Positions 1-6,400 of a stretch of DNA of 7,115 nucleotides are shown one piece after another. Each line of letters begins with the position of its first letter. The first letter of the stretch is position 1. Source of the stretch: Glycomyces tritici (GTDB taxonomy: Bacteria; Actinomycetota; Actinomycetes; Mycobacteriales; Micromonosporaceae). The stretch is from NCBI RefSeq assembly GCF_030403505.1, contig NZ_JAUEMJ010000006.1, forward strand, positions 1 to 7,115, in the 5' to 3' direction. Made by a program: the position numbers and the translations under genes. Under the pieces are notes generated by a model that had not been told where the DNA came from, made no database searches, and worked only from the letters and a program-made list of their open reading frames with translations.

Positions 1-61
1 CGGCGTTGCGGCGTTGCGGCGTTGCGGCGTTGCGGCGTTGCGGCGTTGCGGCGTTGCGGCG
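1..61. repeat. Octamer tandem array, CGGCGTTG x7+
   Basis: Seven perfect head-to-tail copies of the 8-bp unit CGGCGTTG occupy 1-56, followed by a partial unit CGGCG to 61. The array starts at the first base of the window, so its true length is unknown. It has no stop codon in the sense frames, so any ORF through it is low-complexity and unlikely to be real. It lies about 90 bp beyond the 3' end of the minus-strand MoaF-like gene. The period matches that of the second array at 3348-3438. Confidence 0.97.
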
Positions 62-150
62 ACCGATCCTAACCATCGATCAGTCTGACTTACCACCGCT
101 GTCGCCGTATCGCGATTGCATTGCGACCGATATCGATCTTCTCCCCTTCC

Positions 151-477
151 CTATTTCACCTCCTCGAAGGTCCCGGAGTACACCTCGCCGACTCTGCCGC
201 CGCCCACGTCGAGTGACCGGAACGCGGTGACCTTCTTCGTCTTGAAATCCATCACGTGCGCCACGGTCGCCCCCGAGACCTCGTTCCAGCCGACCAGGTA
301 CATCCGCGACCCGACCTCGGCGACGTACAGCTCCACCTCCTCTGAAGCGCCTTCCACCGCGCCGTCGATCTGTTCGTAGACCAGTCTGTTGCCCTCCGCC
401 GCATAGGTGTTGTGGAAGATCACCCCGTTGTCCAAGCGGATGTCGAAAGCCTTCCCCGCGAATGCGAAATCGGTCAT
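151..477 (-). CDS. MoaF-like (lipocalin/calycin-fold) small protein
   Basis: This 108-aa protein starts with ATG, placed 5 nt after a strong Shine-Dalgarno sequence (AAGGAGA), and ends in TAG. It has no signal peptide or membrane segment and is probably cytoplasmic. It reads as a row of short beta strands: a FDIRLDNG strand near residues 11-18, VELYVAEVGSRMYLVGW at about 48-64, an NEVSG turn (Glu66), and AHVMDFKTKKVTAF at 73-86. This strand, W-x-E, strand pattern resembles the small barrels of MoaF-related proteins and of phenolic acid decarboxylases, where a glutamate in the equivalent strand is catalytic. Family assignment is from pattern recognition. The ligand or reaction is unknown, and no molybdenum-cofactor gene lies nearby. 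The gene is 265 bp from the next gene on its strand, so it is probably monocistronic. Confidence 0.82.
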   Translation of the reverse strand: MTDFAFAGKAFDIRLDNGVIFHNTYAAEGNRLVYEQIDGAVEGASEEVELYVAEVGSRMYLVGWNEVSGATVAHVMDFKTKKVTAFRSLDVGGGRVGEVYSGTFEEVK

Positions 478-482
478 GACCG

Positions 483-489
483 TCTCCTT
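483..489 (-). promoter_or_regulatory. Strong ribosome binding site of the MoaF-like gene
   Basis: The minus strand reads AAGGAGA followed by a 5-nt spacer and ATG at 477. This supports the ATG at 477 over the longer overlapping frames in the same area. Confidence 0.8.
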
Positions 490-505
490 CCCCGACTGCG
501 CCCAT

Positions 506-525
506 GGTCCGCATCAGCACGGACC
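506..525. promoter_or_regulatory. Inverted repeat in the 5' leader of the MoaF-like gene
   Basis: GGTCCG (506-511) and CGGACC (520-525) form a perfect 6-bp stem around an 8-nt loop, 16 nt upstream of the Shine-Dalgarno sequence. It could be an operator or a leader hairpin. On the plus strand a CTTTT follows it, but no plus-strand gene ends here, so a terminator role is unlikely. Confidence 0.35.
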
Positions 526-541
526 CTTTTGGCCGCCTTCC

Positions 542-568
542 AACCTAGGAGATCAACGACCGCGTCAC
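542..568 (-). promoter_or_regulatory. Candidate promoter of the MoaF-like gene
   Basis: On the minus strand a -10-like TAGGTT (complement of 542-547) lies 15 bp downstream of GTGACG (complement of 563-568), which resembles TTGACG. The spacer is shorter than the usual 17 bp, so this is only a candidate. It would give a leader of about 60 nt containing the inverted repeat at 506-525. Confidence 0.3.
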
Positions 569-667
569 CGGCGTTTCAGCGAGCCTGGCATGGTCGAAAC
601 CGGTCTATGGTCGTATCGTCGGCAGAGGCCGAGAACTCAGGTCGAGGTCGACGACCTTGCAAGACCA

Positions 668-686
668 CGGCCGCTGCCTCCGGCCG
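668..686 (-). terminator. Weak hairpin downstream of the RGWT-domain gene
   Basis: CGGCCG (668-673) and CGGCCG (681-686) pair as a 6-bp GC stem with a 7-nt loop, about 57 nt beyond the stop at 743. There is no U-tract, which is common in actinomycetes, so it could terminate the minus-strand transcript. GC-rich sequence makes such stems frequent by chance. The remainder of 569-742 shows only the short palindrome AGGTCG-A-CGACCT at 645-657. Confidence 0.25.
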
Positions 687-742
687 CACGGCGAGTACCC
701 GCCGCCGACCTCGCTCTCGTCTTTCGCTGCTCCTGGGAGGAG

Positions 743-1471
743 TCAGCGGCCCTCGGCCGCCTCGTGCGGCACTCCTCCTTCCGACTCGATGGCCATGCGG
801 GCCGCTTCCACTCGAGCGCGGAAGTCCTCGTCCTCGGTCTCGGCCAGCGCTTCGAGCGTGGTCTTCCTTCGCCGCAGCGACCGTTCCAGCCAGGCCTGCC
901 ACTCCGGCGTCCGTTCGACGGCCGCCACGGTCGCGGGTCGCCAGACCGGCATCGGGGCGCCGGTGGCGGCGAACCGCGGGTTCGGTTTCAGCCCTTCGGG
1001 TTGGGGCAGGAAGTCGCGGACTGCGGAGTCGGTCCAGCCGCGTGAGCGCAGGATCGGCTTCGTCACCCAGATCGTGCCGTCGCGTTGGCGTACGAACTGC
1101 GGCCTGGGCGGCGCGGGCGGGCCCTGCCACTCGAGCGGCAGTGGCTTGTACCTCGGCGGATCGTCAGGCGGAGCGCCCTCGCGCACGGTTTCGACCGCGG
1201 CCCTGGAGGGTGTGGAGAGCGGAGGTGGCCGGGTGTCGATCTCGGGTTTCATATTCGGCGCTGCGGGTTCCGGACCCGCCGCCGGTGGGCGGGTTTCGGG
1301 TTCGACGCTCGGGAACGGTCCGAGCCGGTCCGCGGTGGCCAGTGAATCGAGAAGCCACCTGGCGAAATGCGCTCGCAGTGGCTCGTCGGGAATGGTCGTG
1401 AACGGCAATGCCCGGGTGATCACCTCGAGGCTCGCCTGGTTCCGTGAACTGTCTGATGGTTTCGCTGCCAT
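743..1471 (-). CDS. Uncharacterised protein, Pro-rich linker plus RGWT-type domain
   Basis: The product is 242 aa from the ATG at 1471, which has GGA 7 nt upstream. A TTG at 1483 in the same frame would add four residues and is less likely. Three parts are visible. An N-terminal helical segment (about 13-50) contains LRAHFARWLLDSLATADRL. A proline/acid-rich, probably disordered linker covers about 52-125. A compact C-terminal domain (about 131-200) runs from IWVTKPILRSRGWTDSAV through NPRFAATGAPMPVW to VAAVERTPEWQAWLERS. A charged helical tail follows. The R-GWT, helix, NP, AP-M, V-AAE layout is one I associate with small uncharacterised actinobacterial proteins that look like excisionase or helix-turn-helix-type domains, but no function is established here. 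No signal peptide or membrane segment is seen. The gene is transcribed away from the serine hydrolase, with 248 bp of shared control region. Confidence 0.75.
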   Translation of the reverse strand: MAAKPSDSSRNQASLEVITRALPFTTIPDEPLRAHFARWLLDSLATADRLGPFPSVEPETRPPAAGPEPAAPNMKPEIDTRPPPLSTPSRAAVETVREGAPPDDPPRYKPLPLEWQGPPAPPRPQFVRQRDGTIWVTKPILRSRGWTDSAVRDFLPQPEGLKPNPRFAATGAPMPVWRPATVAAVERTPEWQAWLERSLRRRKTTLEALAETEDEDFRARVEAARMAIESEGGVPHEAAEGR

Positions 1472-1524
1472 CGCTTCGTCCAATCGGTTCTCGCGCCCCG
1501 CCGCTGGGCGTTGCGCGCGCTATT

Positions 1525-1544
1525 CAGTTGCCTCCACAACTGTA
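1525..1544 (-). promoter_or_regulatory. Operator-like palindrome over a -10 candidate of the RGWT gene
   Basis: CAGTTG (1525-1530) and CAACTG (1537-1542) form a perfect inverted repeat with a 6-bp spacer. On the minus strand a -10-like TACAGT (complement of 1539-1544) overlaps one arm. The predicted transcription start then falls inside the palindrome, about 60 nt before the ATG at 1471. No good -35 is seen. A dimeric repressor site is plausible but inferred. Confidence 0.4.
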
Positions 1545-1578
1545 GAAGCGGGGTACGACATCTTCGACCGGCAAGACA

Positions 1579-1607
1579 TTGACCTGCGAAGACAGCTGTT
1601 GCAGGGT
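1579..1607 (+). promoter_or_regulatory. Sigma-70-like promoter of the serine hydrolase, palindrome in spacer
   Basis: TTGACC (1579-1584) is a 5/6 match to the -35 consensus. It is followed after exactly 17 bp by CAGGGT (1602-1607), which keeps the -10 A2 and T6. The 8-bp palindrome ACAGCTGT (1592-1599) sits between the two boxes, a typical repressor position. Transcription would start near 1614, giving a leader of about 106 nt that includes the GTCAGC repeats. Confidence 0.5.
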
Positions 1608-1623
1608 CGCTCAGGACAGGGTC

Positions 1624-1666
1624 GTCAGCCGCGTGTCAGCGGCGCGTCAGCGCCCGAGGCGATGGT
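1624..1666 (+). promoter_or_regulatory. Three 11-bp-phased GTCAGC repeats with a -10 candidate
   Basis: GTCAGCC (1624-1630), GTCAGCG (1635-1641) and GTCAGCG (1646-1652) start exactly 11 bp apart, one DNA turn. A -10-like GATGGT (1661-1666) follows the last repeat after 8 bp. Direct heptamers at 11-bp steps with the last 8 bp before the -10 are the known geometry of SARP/OmpR-type activator sites. The motif itself is not the classic TCGAG heptamer. A SARP gene lies 1.8 kb downstream. The activator role is inferred. Confidence 0.5.
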
Positions 1667-1719
1667 TCTTCTCGACACCGCCTCCGGGAAACGCCGGGGC
1701 ATCCGAGAGGGGAACCACC

Positions 1720-3097
1720 ATGAGCGCCAACGAACTGCAGCAGATCGTCGCCAAGTCCGCCACCGAGTACGCGGTGCCCGGCATCGCCGTCGGCATCTGG
1801 CACCAGGGCCGCGAGATCTACGCGTCCCACGGCGTCACCAGCGTCGCGAACCCTCTCCCGGTCGACGAGGACACGATCTTCACCCTCGGCTCGACCAGCA
1901 AGAGCTTCACGGCGACCGCGCTCGTGATCCTCGCCGAGCAGGGCAAGGTCGACTTCGACGCGCCGGTGCGCCGCTACCTCCCCGACCTGCGGCTCGCCGA
2001 CGAGCGGTCGGCCGCGACGATCACCGTCGGCCACCTGCTCAACCACACTGCGGGCCTGGACACCTGGATGCTCCGGGACACCGGCGACGGCGACGACGCC
2101 CTCAAGACCTATGTGGACCACTTGGACGAGCTGACGATCATCGCCGAGCCCGGCGAACGGGCGTCATACAGCCAGGCAGCGTTCAACCTCCTCGGGCGCG
2201 TCATCGAAGTCGTCACCGGCATGACTTACGAGCGGGCGATCGCCGCCCTCCTGTTCGAGCCGCTCGGGCTCGAGAACTCCACCTTCTTCGCGGCCGAGGC
2301 CATGACCCGCAAGTTCTCGCTCGGCCACAGCGTCACCGAGGACGGCACCACGGTCGCCCCCCACCTGGAAGGTCCACCGCGCCCAGAATCCGGGCGGGGG
2401 CGGCGCCTCCACCGCGCGCGACCTCGTCCGCTGGGCCCGGTTCCACCTCGGGGACGGCCGCACCGAGTCGGGCGAGCGGATCGTCTCCCGCGAAGCGCTG
2501 CAGGCGATGCGGCGGCAGACCGTGGAGTTGCGCGGCAGCTCGCTCGGCGACGGGTTCGGCATCTGCTGGTTCCTGCGCGAGATCGACGGCGTGGCCACGT
2601 TCGCCCACGGCGGCTCGTCCGTCGGCCAGTTCGCGGACTTCCTCGCCGTGCCCGAGCACGACTTCGCGATCGCCGTCGTCACCAACGCCGAACCGGGCGG
2701 CACGCCCTGCAACCTGGCGGTCATCCGGTGGGCGCTGGAGCACTACCTCGGGCTGGTCGACCGCGATCCCGAGCCGGTCCCGTTCGACCGGGAGCGGGCC
2801 GCCGGGATCGTCGGGGACTACGAGGTCGACATGATGGTCGTGAGCGTCGTCGACGAGGGCGACCGCCTGAGCCTCGCGGCTCGGATCCGGCCCGAACTGC
2901 GTGCGGCCTCGCCGGAGATGCCGGCCGACTGCGAACCCGCGAACATGGGATTCCTTCATGAGGACGGCGACGACTACATCGTCACCGAGGGCCCGCTCCA
3001 AGGCCAGCGCGGGTTCTTCGCGCGGGACGAGGATGGCGAGATCACGGCGATCGACCTCGCCGGACGCCAGTTCCGCAGGGTTCGCGAGCGGGTCTGA
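1720..3097 (+). pseudogene. Class C beta-lactamase-like serine hydrolase, frameshifted
   Basis: The start is ATG at 1720 behind GAGAGGGGA. The first 214 residues are in one frame. The rest of the protein is open in the next frame to the TGA at 3095-3097, and ignoring one C in the C6 run at 2357-2362 restores a 458-aa protein. In that repaired protein the SxxK motif is S58-T-S-K61, the second motif is Y150-S-Q152 (usually YxN), and the third is H296-G-G298, followed by a C-terminal beta-rich domain (about 345-458) as in many esterase/D-aminopeptidase-like relatives. There is no signal peptide, so it probably acts in the cytoplasm on an ester, amide or beta-lactam substrate that cannot be named. 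As written, the frame continues as Arg/Pro-rich nonsense to a stop at 2961 and loses HGG. The downstream frame has no stops and good codon use, so the break is recent or a sequencing error. Confidence 0.88.
2357..2362 (+). other. C6 run at the frameshift in the serine hydrolase
   Basis: The upstream frame reads T-V-A-P up to this run. With five instead of six C the reading continues as T-W-K-V-H-R-A-Q-N-P-G-G-G-G-A-S-T-A-R-D. This matches the usual family segment in which a Trp precedes a Pro-Gly-Gly loop and an STARD helix. The shift must therefore lie at or just before the run. Confidence 0.8.
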
Positions 3098-3219
3098 GGG
3101 GTGAGGCCGGAGTCGACCGTCCTGCGGCGATACGGGAGGCCCCGGGTACCCGCCCTATCCCACCTTCACCACTACCAGTGAAAAGGACACCGTCTCACAG
3201 GGGTGCGACGAAAATTTGT

Positions 3220-3255
3220 TCGAACGCCGCCGCACCGGAGTGCGGCGGCGTTCGA
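3220..3255. terminator. Perfect 15-bp GC-rich hairpin
   Basis: Arms 3220-3234 and 3241-3255 are exact reverse complements around the 6-nt loop CCGGAG. The hairpin is 123 nt beyond the serine hydrolase stop and is the best terminator candidate for that gene, without a U-tract on the plus strand. On the minus strand the stem is followed by AACAAATTTT, so it looks more like an intrinsic terminator for antisense transcription from the regulator side. It may act in both directions. Confidence 0.6.
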
Positions 3256-3286
3256 GGCGCTGGACGTGGCGTGTTCCGGGCGCTCG

Positions 3287-3316
3287 GCGCGACGCCCAGG
3301 ACGCGGGGCGTGGCGC
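3287..3316. other. Second GC-rich inverted repeat
   Basis: GCGC-g-ACGCCC (3287-3297) pairs with GGGCGT-g-GCGC (3306-3316), giving 10 pairs with one G-G mismatch and an 8-nt loop. It lies between the strong hairpin and the octamer array. It could be part of a leader structure or a termination region. Confidence 0.4.
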
Positions 3317-3347
3317 AGGGCGGACGTTCAAGAACCCAAGACCTGAA

Positions 3348-3438
3348 GCCCAACGGCCCAACAGCCCAACAGCCCAACAGCCCAACAGCCCAACAGCCCA
3401 ACAGCCCAACAGCCCAACAGCCCAACAGCCCAACAGCC
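3348..3438. repeat. Octamer tandem array, GCCCAACA x11, G-quadruplex-capable
   Basis: Eleven units of 8 bp run from 3348 to 3435, plus a partial GCC to 3438. The first unit is GCCCAACG and the other ten are identical. The minus strand therefore carries a GGG tract every 8 nt, separated by CTGTT, which fits the G3-N5 pattern of intramolecular G-quadruplexes. The array ends 60 bp before the regulator ATG and about 46 bp before its candidate -10. All frames through it are open on both strands, which creates false long ORFs. Confidence 0.97.
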
Positions 3439-3484
3439 ACCATGCTGCGCCGCCCTCCAATTCCGCCACTCCTTCCCGCCCGGG

Positions 3485-3497
3485 CACACTTACTCCC
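3485..3497 (+). promoter_or_regulatory. Probable leaderless promoter of the SARP regulator
   Basis: No Shine-Dalgarno sequence precedes the ATG at 3498. The stretch upstream is pyrimidine-rich. CACACT (3485-3490) keeps the -10 A2 and T6 and ends 7 nt before the ATG, the distance expected if transcription starts at the A of the start codon. The -35 (about TTCCGC, 3461-3466) is poor. Leaderless mRNAs are common in actinomycetes. Confidence 0.4.
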
Positions 3498-6400
3498 ATG
3501 CGCGTACACCTCCTCGGTCCCTTCGAGATCCGCAACGGCGACGATGAACCCGTCGAGCTCGCCGGTGCGCGCCTGCGCGCGCTCGTCGCCCGCCTCGCCC
3601 TCGAACCGGGCCGCGAGGTCACCGCCGACACCCTGCTCGACGCGATCTGGGAGGACGACGCGCCCTCCGCGAACGCCCTGCAGGCCCTGGTGTCCCGAGT
3701 CCGCCGCGCCATCGGCGCCGACCGGCTCACGCGCGGCGCCGCCGGGTACCGCCTCGCCGTCGAACCCGGCGACGTCGACGTGAAGCGGTTCGAGCGGCTC
3801 TCCGAGACCGGCCGCCGGCAAGCCGACCTCACCGCGCTCCGCGAAGCCGAATCGCTCTGGCGCGGAACGGCTCTCGCCGACCTGCGTCACCTCCGGTTCG
3901 CCGAGAACGAGGCAATCCGCTTGGAGCGGCTGCGCAACGAGACCGCCCGCGAGCGCCTCGCACTCGAGATCACCACCGGCGCCGACGTACTCGCCGAACT
4001 CGAACCCGTCGCCGAAGCGCACCCGCTCGACGAGCGCTGGCAGGCCCTCCTCATGCGCGCCCTCTACGCGACCGGCCGCCCCGCCGAGGCCCTCGACGCC
4101 TACGAGCGCGCCCGCGAACGCCTCGCCGACGAACTCGGCGCCGACCCCTCCGCCGAACTCGCCGACCTTCACCTGCAGATCCTGCGCCAGAGCGCGGCCC
4201 CGACCGCGCGCGTCGAGAAGCGCACCAACCTCAAAGCGCAGCTCACCAGCTTCGTCGGCCGCGAGGCCGACCTGGACGCGCTCACCGCGGCGGTCGCCAC
4301 GTCGCGGCTGGTCACCGTCACCGGCCCCGGCGGCGCCGGCAAGACCCGCCTGGCCGTCGAGGCAGCGGCCACGATGTCGAGCCTTGCGCCCCAAGGCGTC
4401 TGGCTGGTCGAACTCGCCGCCGTGGGCGACGACGCCGACGTGGCGCCCGCGGTGCTGCGCGCCATCGGCGCCCGCGAGTCGGGTCTGCTGGAACCGTCCG
4501 CGCACGATGCCGCGTCGCGCCTCGAGGAGTACTTCGCGGAACAGGACGCGCTCATCGTCCTCGACAACTGCGAGCACCGCATCGACGCCGCCGCGCGCCT
4601 CGCCGCCCGGCTGCTCGGCGCCTGCCCCGGCCTGCGCCTCCTCGCCACCAGCCGTGAAGCCCTCGGCATCGGCGGCGAGCGGCTGTTCCCGATCCCGCCG
4701 CTGCCGCTCGCGGCCGATCGTCCAGAAGCGAGCCCCGCGGTGCGGCTGTTCTGCGAGCGGGCAGCCGCCGTGCGCCCCGATTTCAAGCTCGACGACTCCA
4801 ATGCCGAAGCGGTCGTGGAGATCTGCCGCCGCCTCGACGGCCTGCCCCTCGCGGTCGAGCTCGCCGCCGCCCGCATGCGGGCGCTCGACGCGTCCCAGAT
4901 CGCCTCCCGCCTGGACGACCGGTTCGCGCTCCTCGCAGGATCGGACCGGACCGCGCCCGAACGGCACCGCACGCTCGAAGGGGTCATCGCCTGGAGCTGG
5001 GACCTCCTCTCGGATGCCGAACGGGCCCTTGCCATGCGCATGGCCGTCTACCCCGGCGGCGTCGGGCTCGACCGGGTCGGTGACCTCGACGCGCTCGCCG
5101 GACTCGTCGACAAGTCCCTGGTAGAGCGCGTCGGTGAGCGGTACCGGATGCTCGAGACCATCCGCGCCTACGCGGAGGCGCAGCTCGAACCCGACCAAGC
5201 GGAGGTCGAACGGGACGCGATGGCCCGGTACTGCCTCGACCTGGTCGAACGCGCCGACGACGAGATCAGGTCGGCCGCGCAGCTCGAGGCGATGGCGCGC
5301 CTGGACGCCGAGCACGACAATCTCCTCGCCGTGCTCGCCCGCTCGGTCGCGTTCGGGCACAAGGAGTCCGGCCTGCGCATGATCGCCGCGCTGTTCTGGT
5401 TCTGGCACCTGCGCGGCTTCCGTTCCCAGCTCCAGCACTGGTACCCGGCGCTCCTGGAGCTCCCGGGCGAGATCCCCGAACGGCTCGTGCCCGCCGTCAA
5501 GCTCCTCACCGGCATGGGCCAGTTCGAATTCGGTGACCCCGAAGCGGCGACCCGATCGATCGCCGAAGGCATCGCATTGGGACGCAACGCGCAAGGGCCG
5601 ATCGCGGGGCACTCGCTCCTGGCCATCGGCCCGGCGTTCCTCTCCGACCCCGCCGTCTCCGCGGACCGCACCACGGCCGAAGCCTGGGAGCTCGGCGTCA
5701 TCCTGCTCACCGAAGCCGCCGTCAACGAAGGCGGCACGGGCGCCGAAGGGCTCGAGCAGATCGAACGGGCCGAAGCCGAGTTCGCGAAGCTCGGAGAGCG
5801 CTTCGGCCTCGCCTCGGCCCTGCGGATGCGTGCCGAGTACTCGGCGCGCCAAGGCGACCACGACGAAGCCAAGGACGCCCTCGCGCAGGCCGGGCGCCTC
5901 TTCGACGAACTCGGGACCGCTGACGACGCCGCCGAGACGTACGCCGAACTCGCCCTGGTCACCGTCCGCAGCAGCGCTCTCGTCGACGGCGCCCGCACGA
6001 TCGAGCAGGCCTGGGAGCCCATGCGCCTCAGCCTGGCACGGGCCGACGCCGAACGCAATCCGAACACCACCGCGTATGTGCGGTGGTGCCGCGCCCAGAT
6101 CCTGTTGAGGGAGGGCGATCACGAGCAGGGCCTGAGCGAACTCGCCATGGCCGAGCAGGTCTTCGGTGACACCAGAATGGACCCGCGACTCCGGGTCTGG
6201 GGAGCCGCGCTGCGCGCGATCGTGGCGCTCGCCGAAGGCGACGCGGCGCGCGCGCATCGCTTTCTCGATGCGCTGACGGCCGAGAGCATCGAAGGGGCGG
6301 CTGACCCCAACGTCGCCGTCGCCGTGCGCGTCCGGGCCGCAGCCGCTCTCGCGGCGGGGGACCCGGTGCACGCGGCGACCCTGCTGGGCGCGGCCGTCTC

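Larger units (their letters stand above)
3098..3497. other. 400-bp structured intergenic region, no gene
   Basis: I see no convincing gene here. Open frames cross it only because the octamer array lacks stop codons. In order it holds the palindrome CGGGTACCCG (3143-3152), a small TTCAC/GTGAA inverted repeat (3165-3182), an AT-rich patch (3211-3220) unusual for this DNA, a perfect 15-bp hairpin (3220-3255), a second imperfect hairpin (3287-3316), the GCCCAACA array (3348-3438) and a probable leaderless promoter (3485-3497). It separates two genes read in the same direction, so it must contain the end of one unit and probably the start of the next. Confidence 0.7.

Noticed and set aside
59..131. 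Direct repeat GCGACCGAT at 59-67 and 123-131
   Set aside because: Only two copies of 9 bp with loosely similar flanks. This may be chance and there is no mobile element to suggest target duplication.
506..530. Plus-strand intrinsic terminator (GGTCCG/CGGACC stem followed by CTTTT)
   Set aside because: No plus-strand gene lies upstream to be terminated. The stem is kept instead as a leader or operator element of the minus-strand gene.
1579..1719. N-terminal extension of the serine hydrolase frame to 1579
   Set aside because: It would start inside the promoter and read through the phased repeats. The ATG at 1720 has a good ribosome binding site and gives the usual family N-terminus.
657..2834. 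A 725-codon plus-strand frame across the RGWT gene, the control region and the hydrolase
   Set aside because: It is out of frame with both real genes and gives Arg/Ser/Pro-rich sequence without domain features.
3348..3438. CRISPR array
   Set aside because: The units are 8 bp, directly adjacent, with no spacers and no cas genes.
3216..3497. In-frame upstream extension of the SARP protein, including an octapeptide repeat
   Set aside because: It is open only because the 8-bp array lacks stops. It starts inside the hairpin region, has low-complexity content, and SARP proteins normally begin at MRVHLLGPFE.
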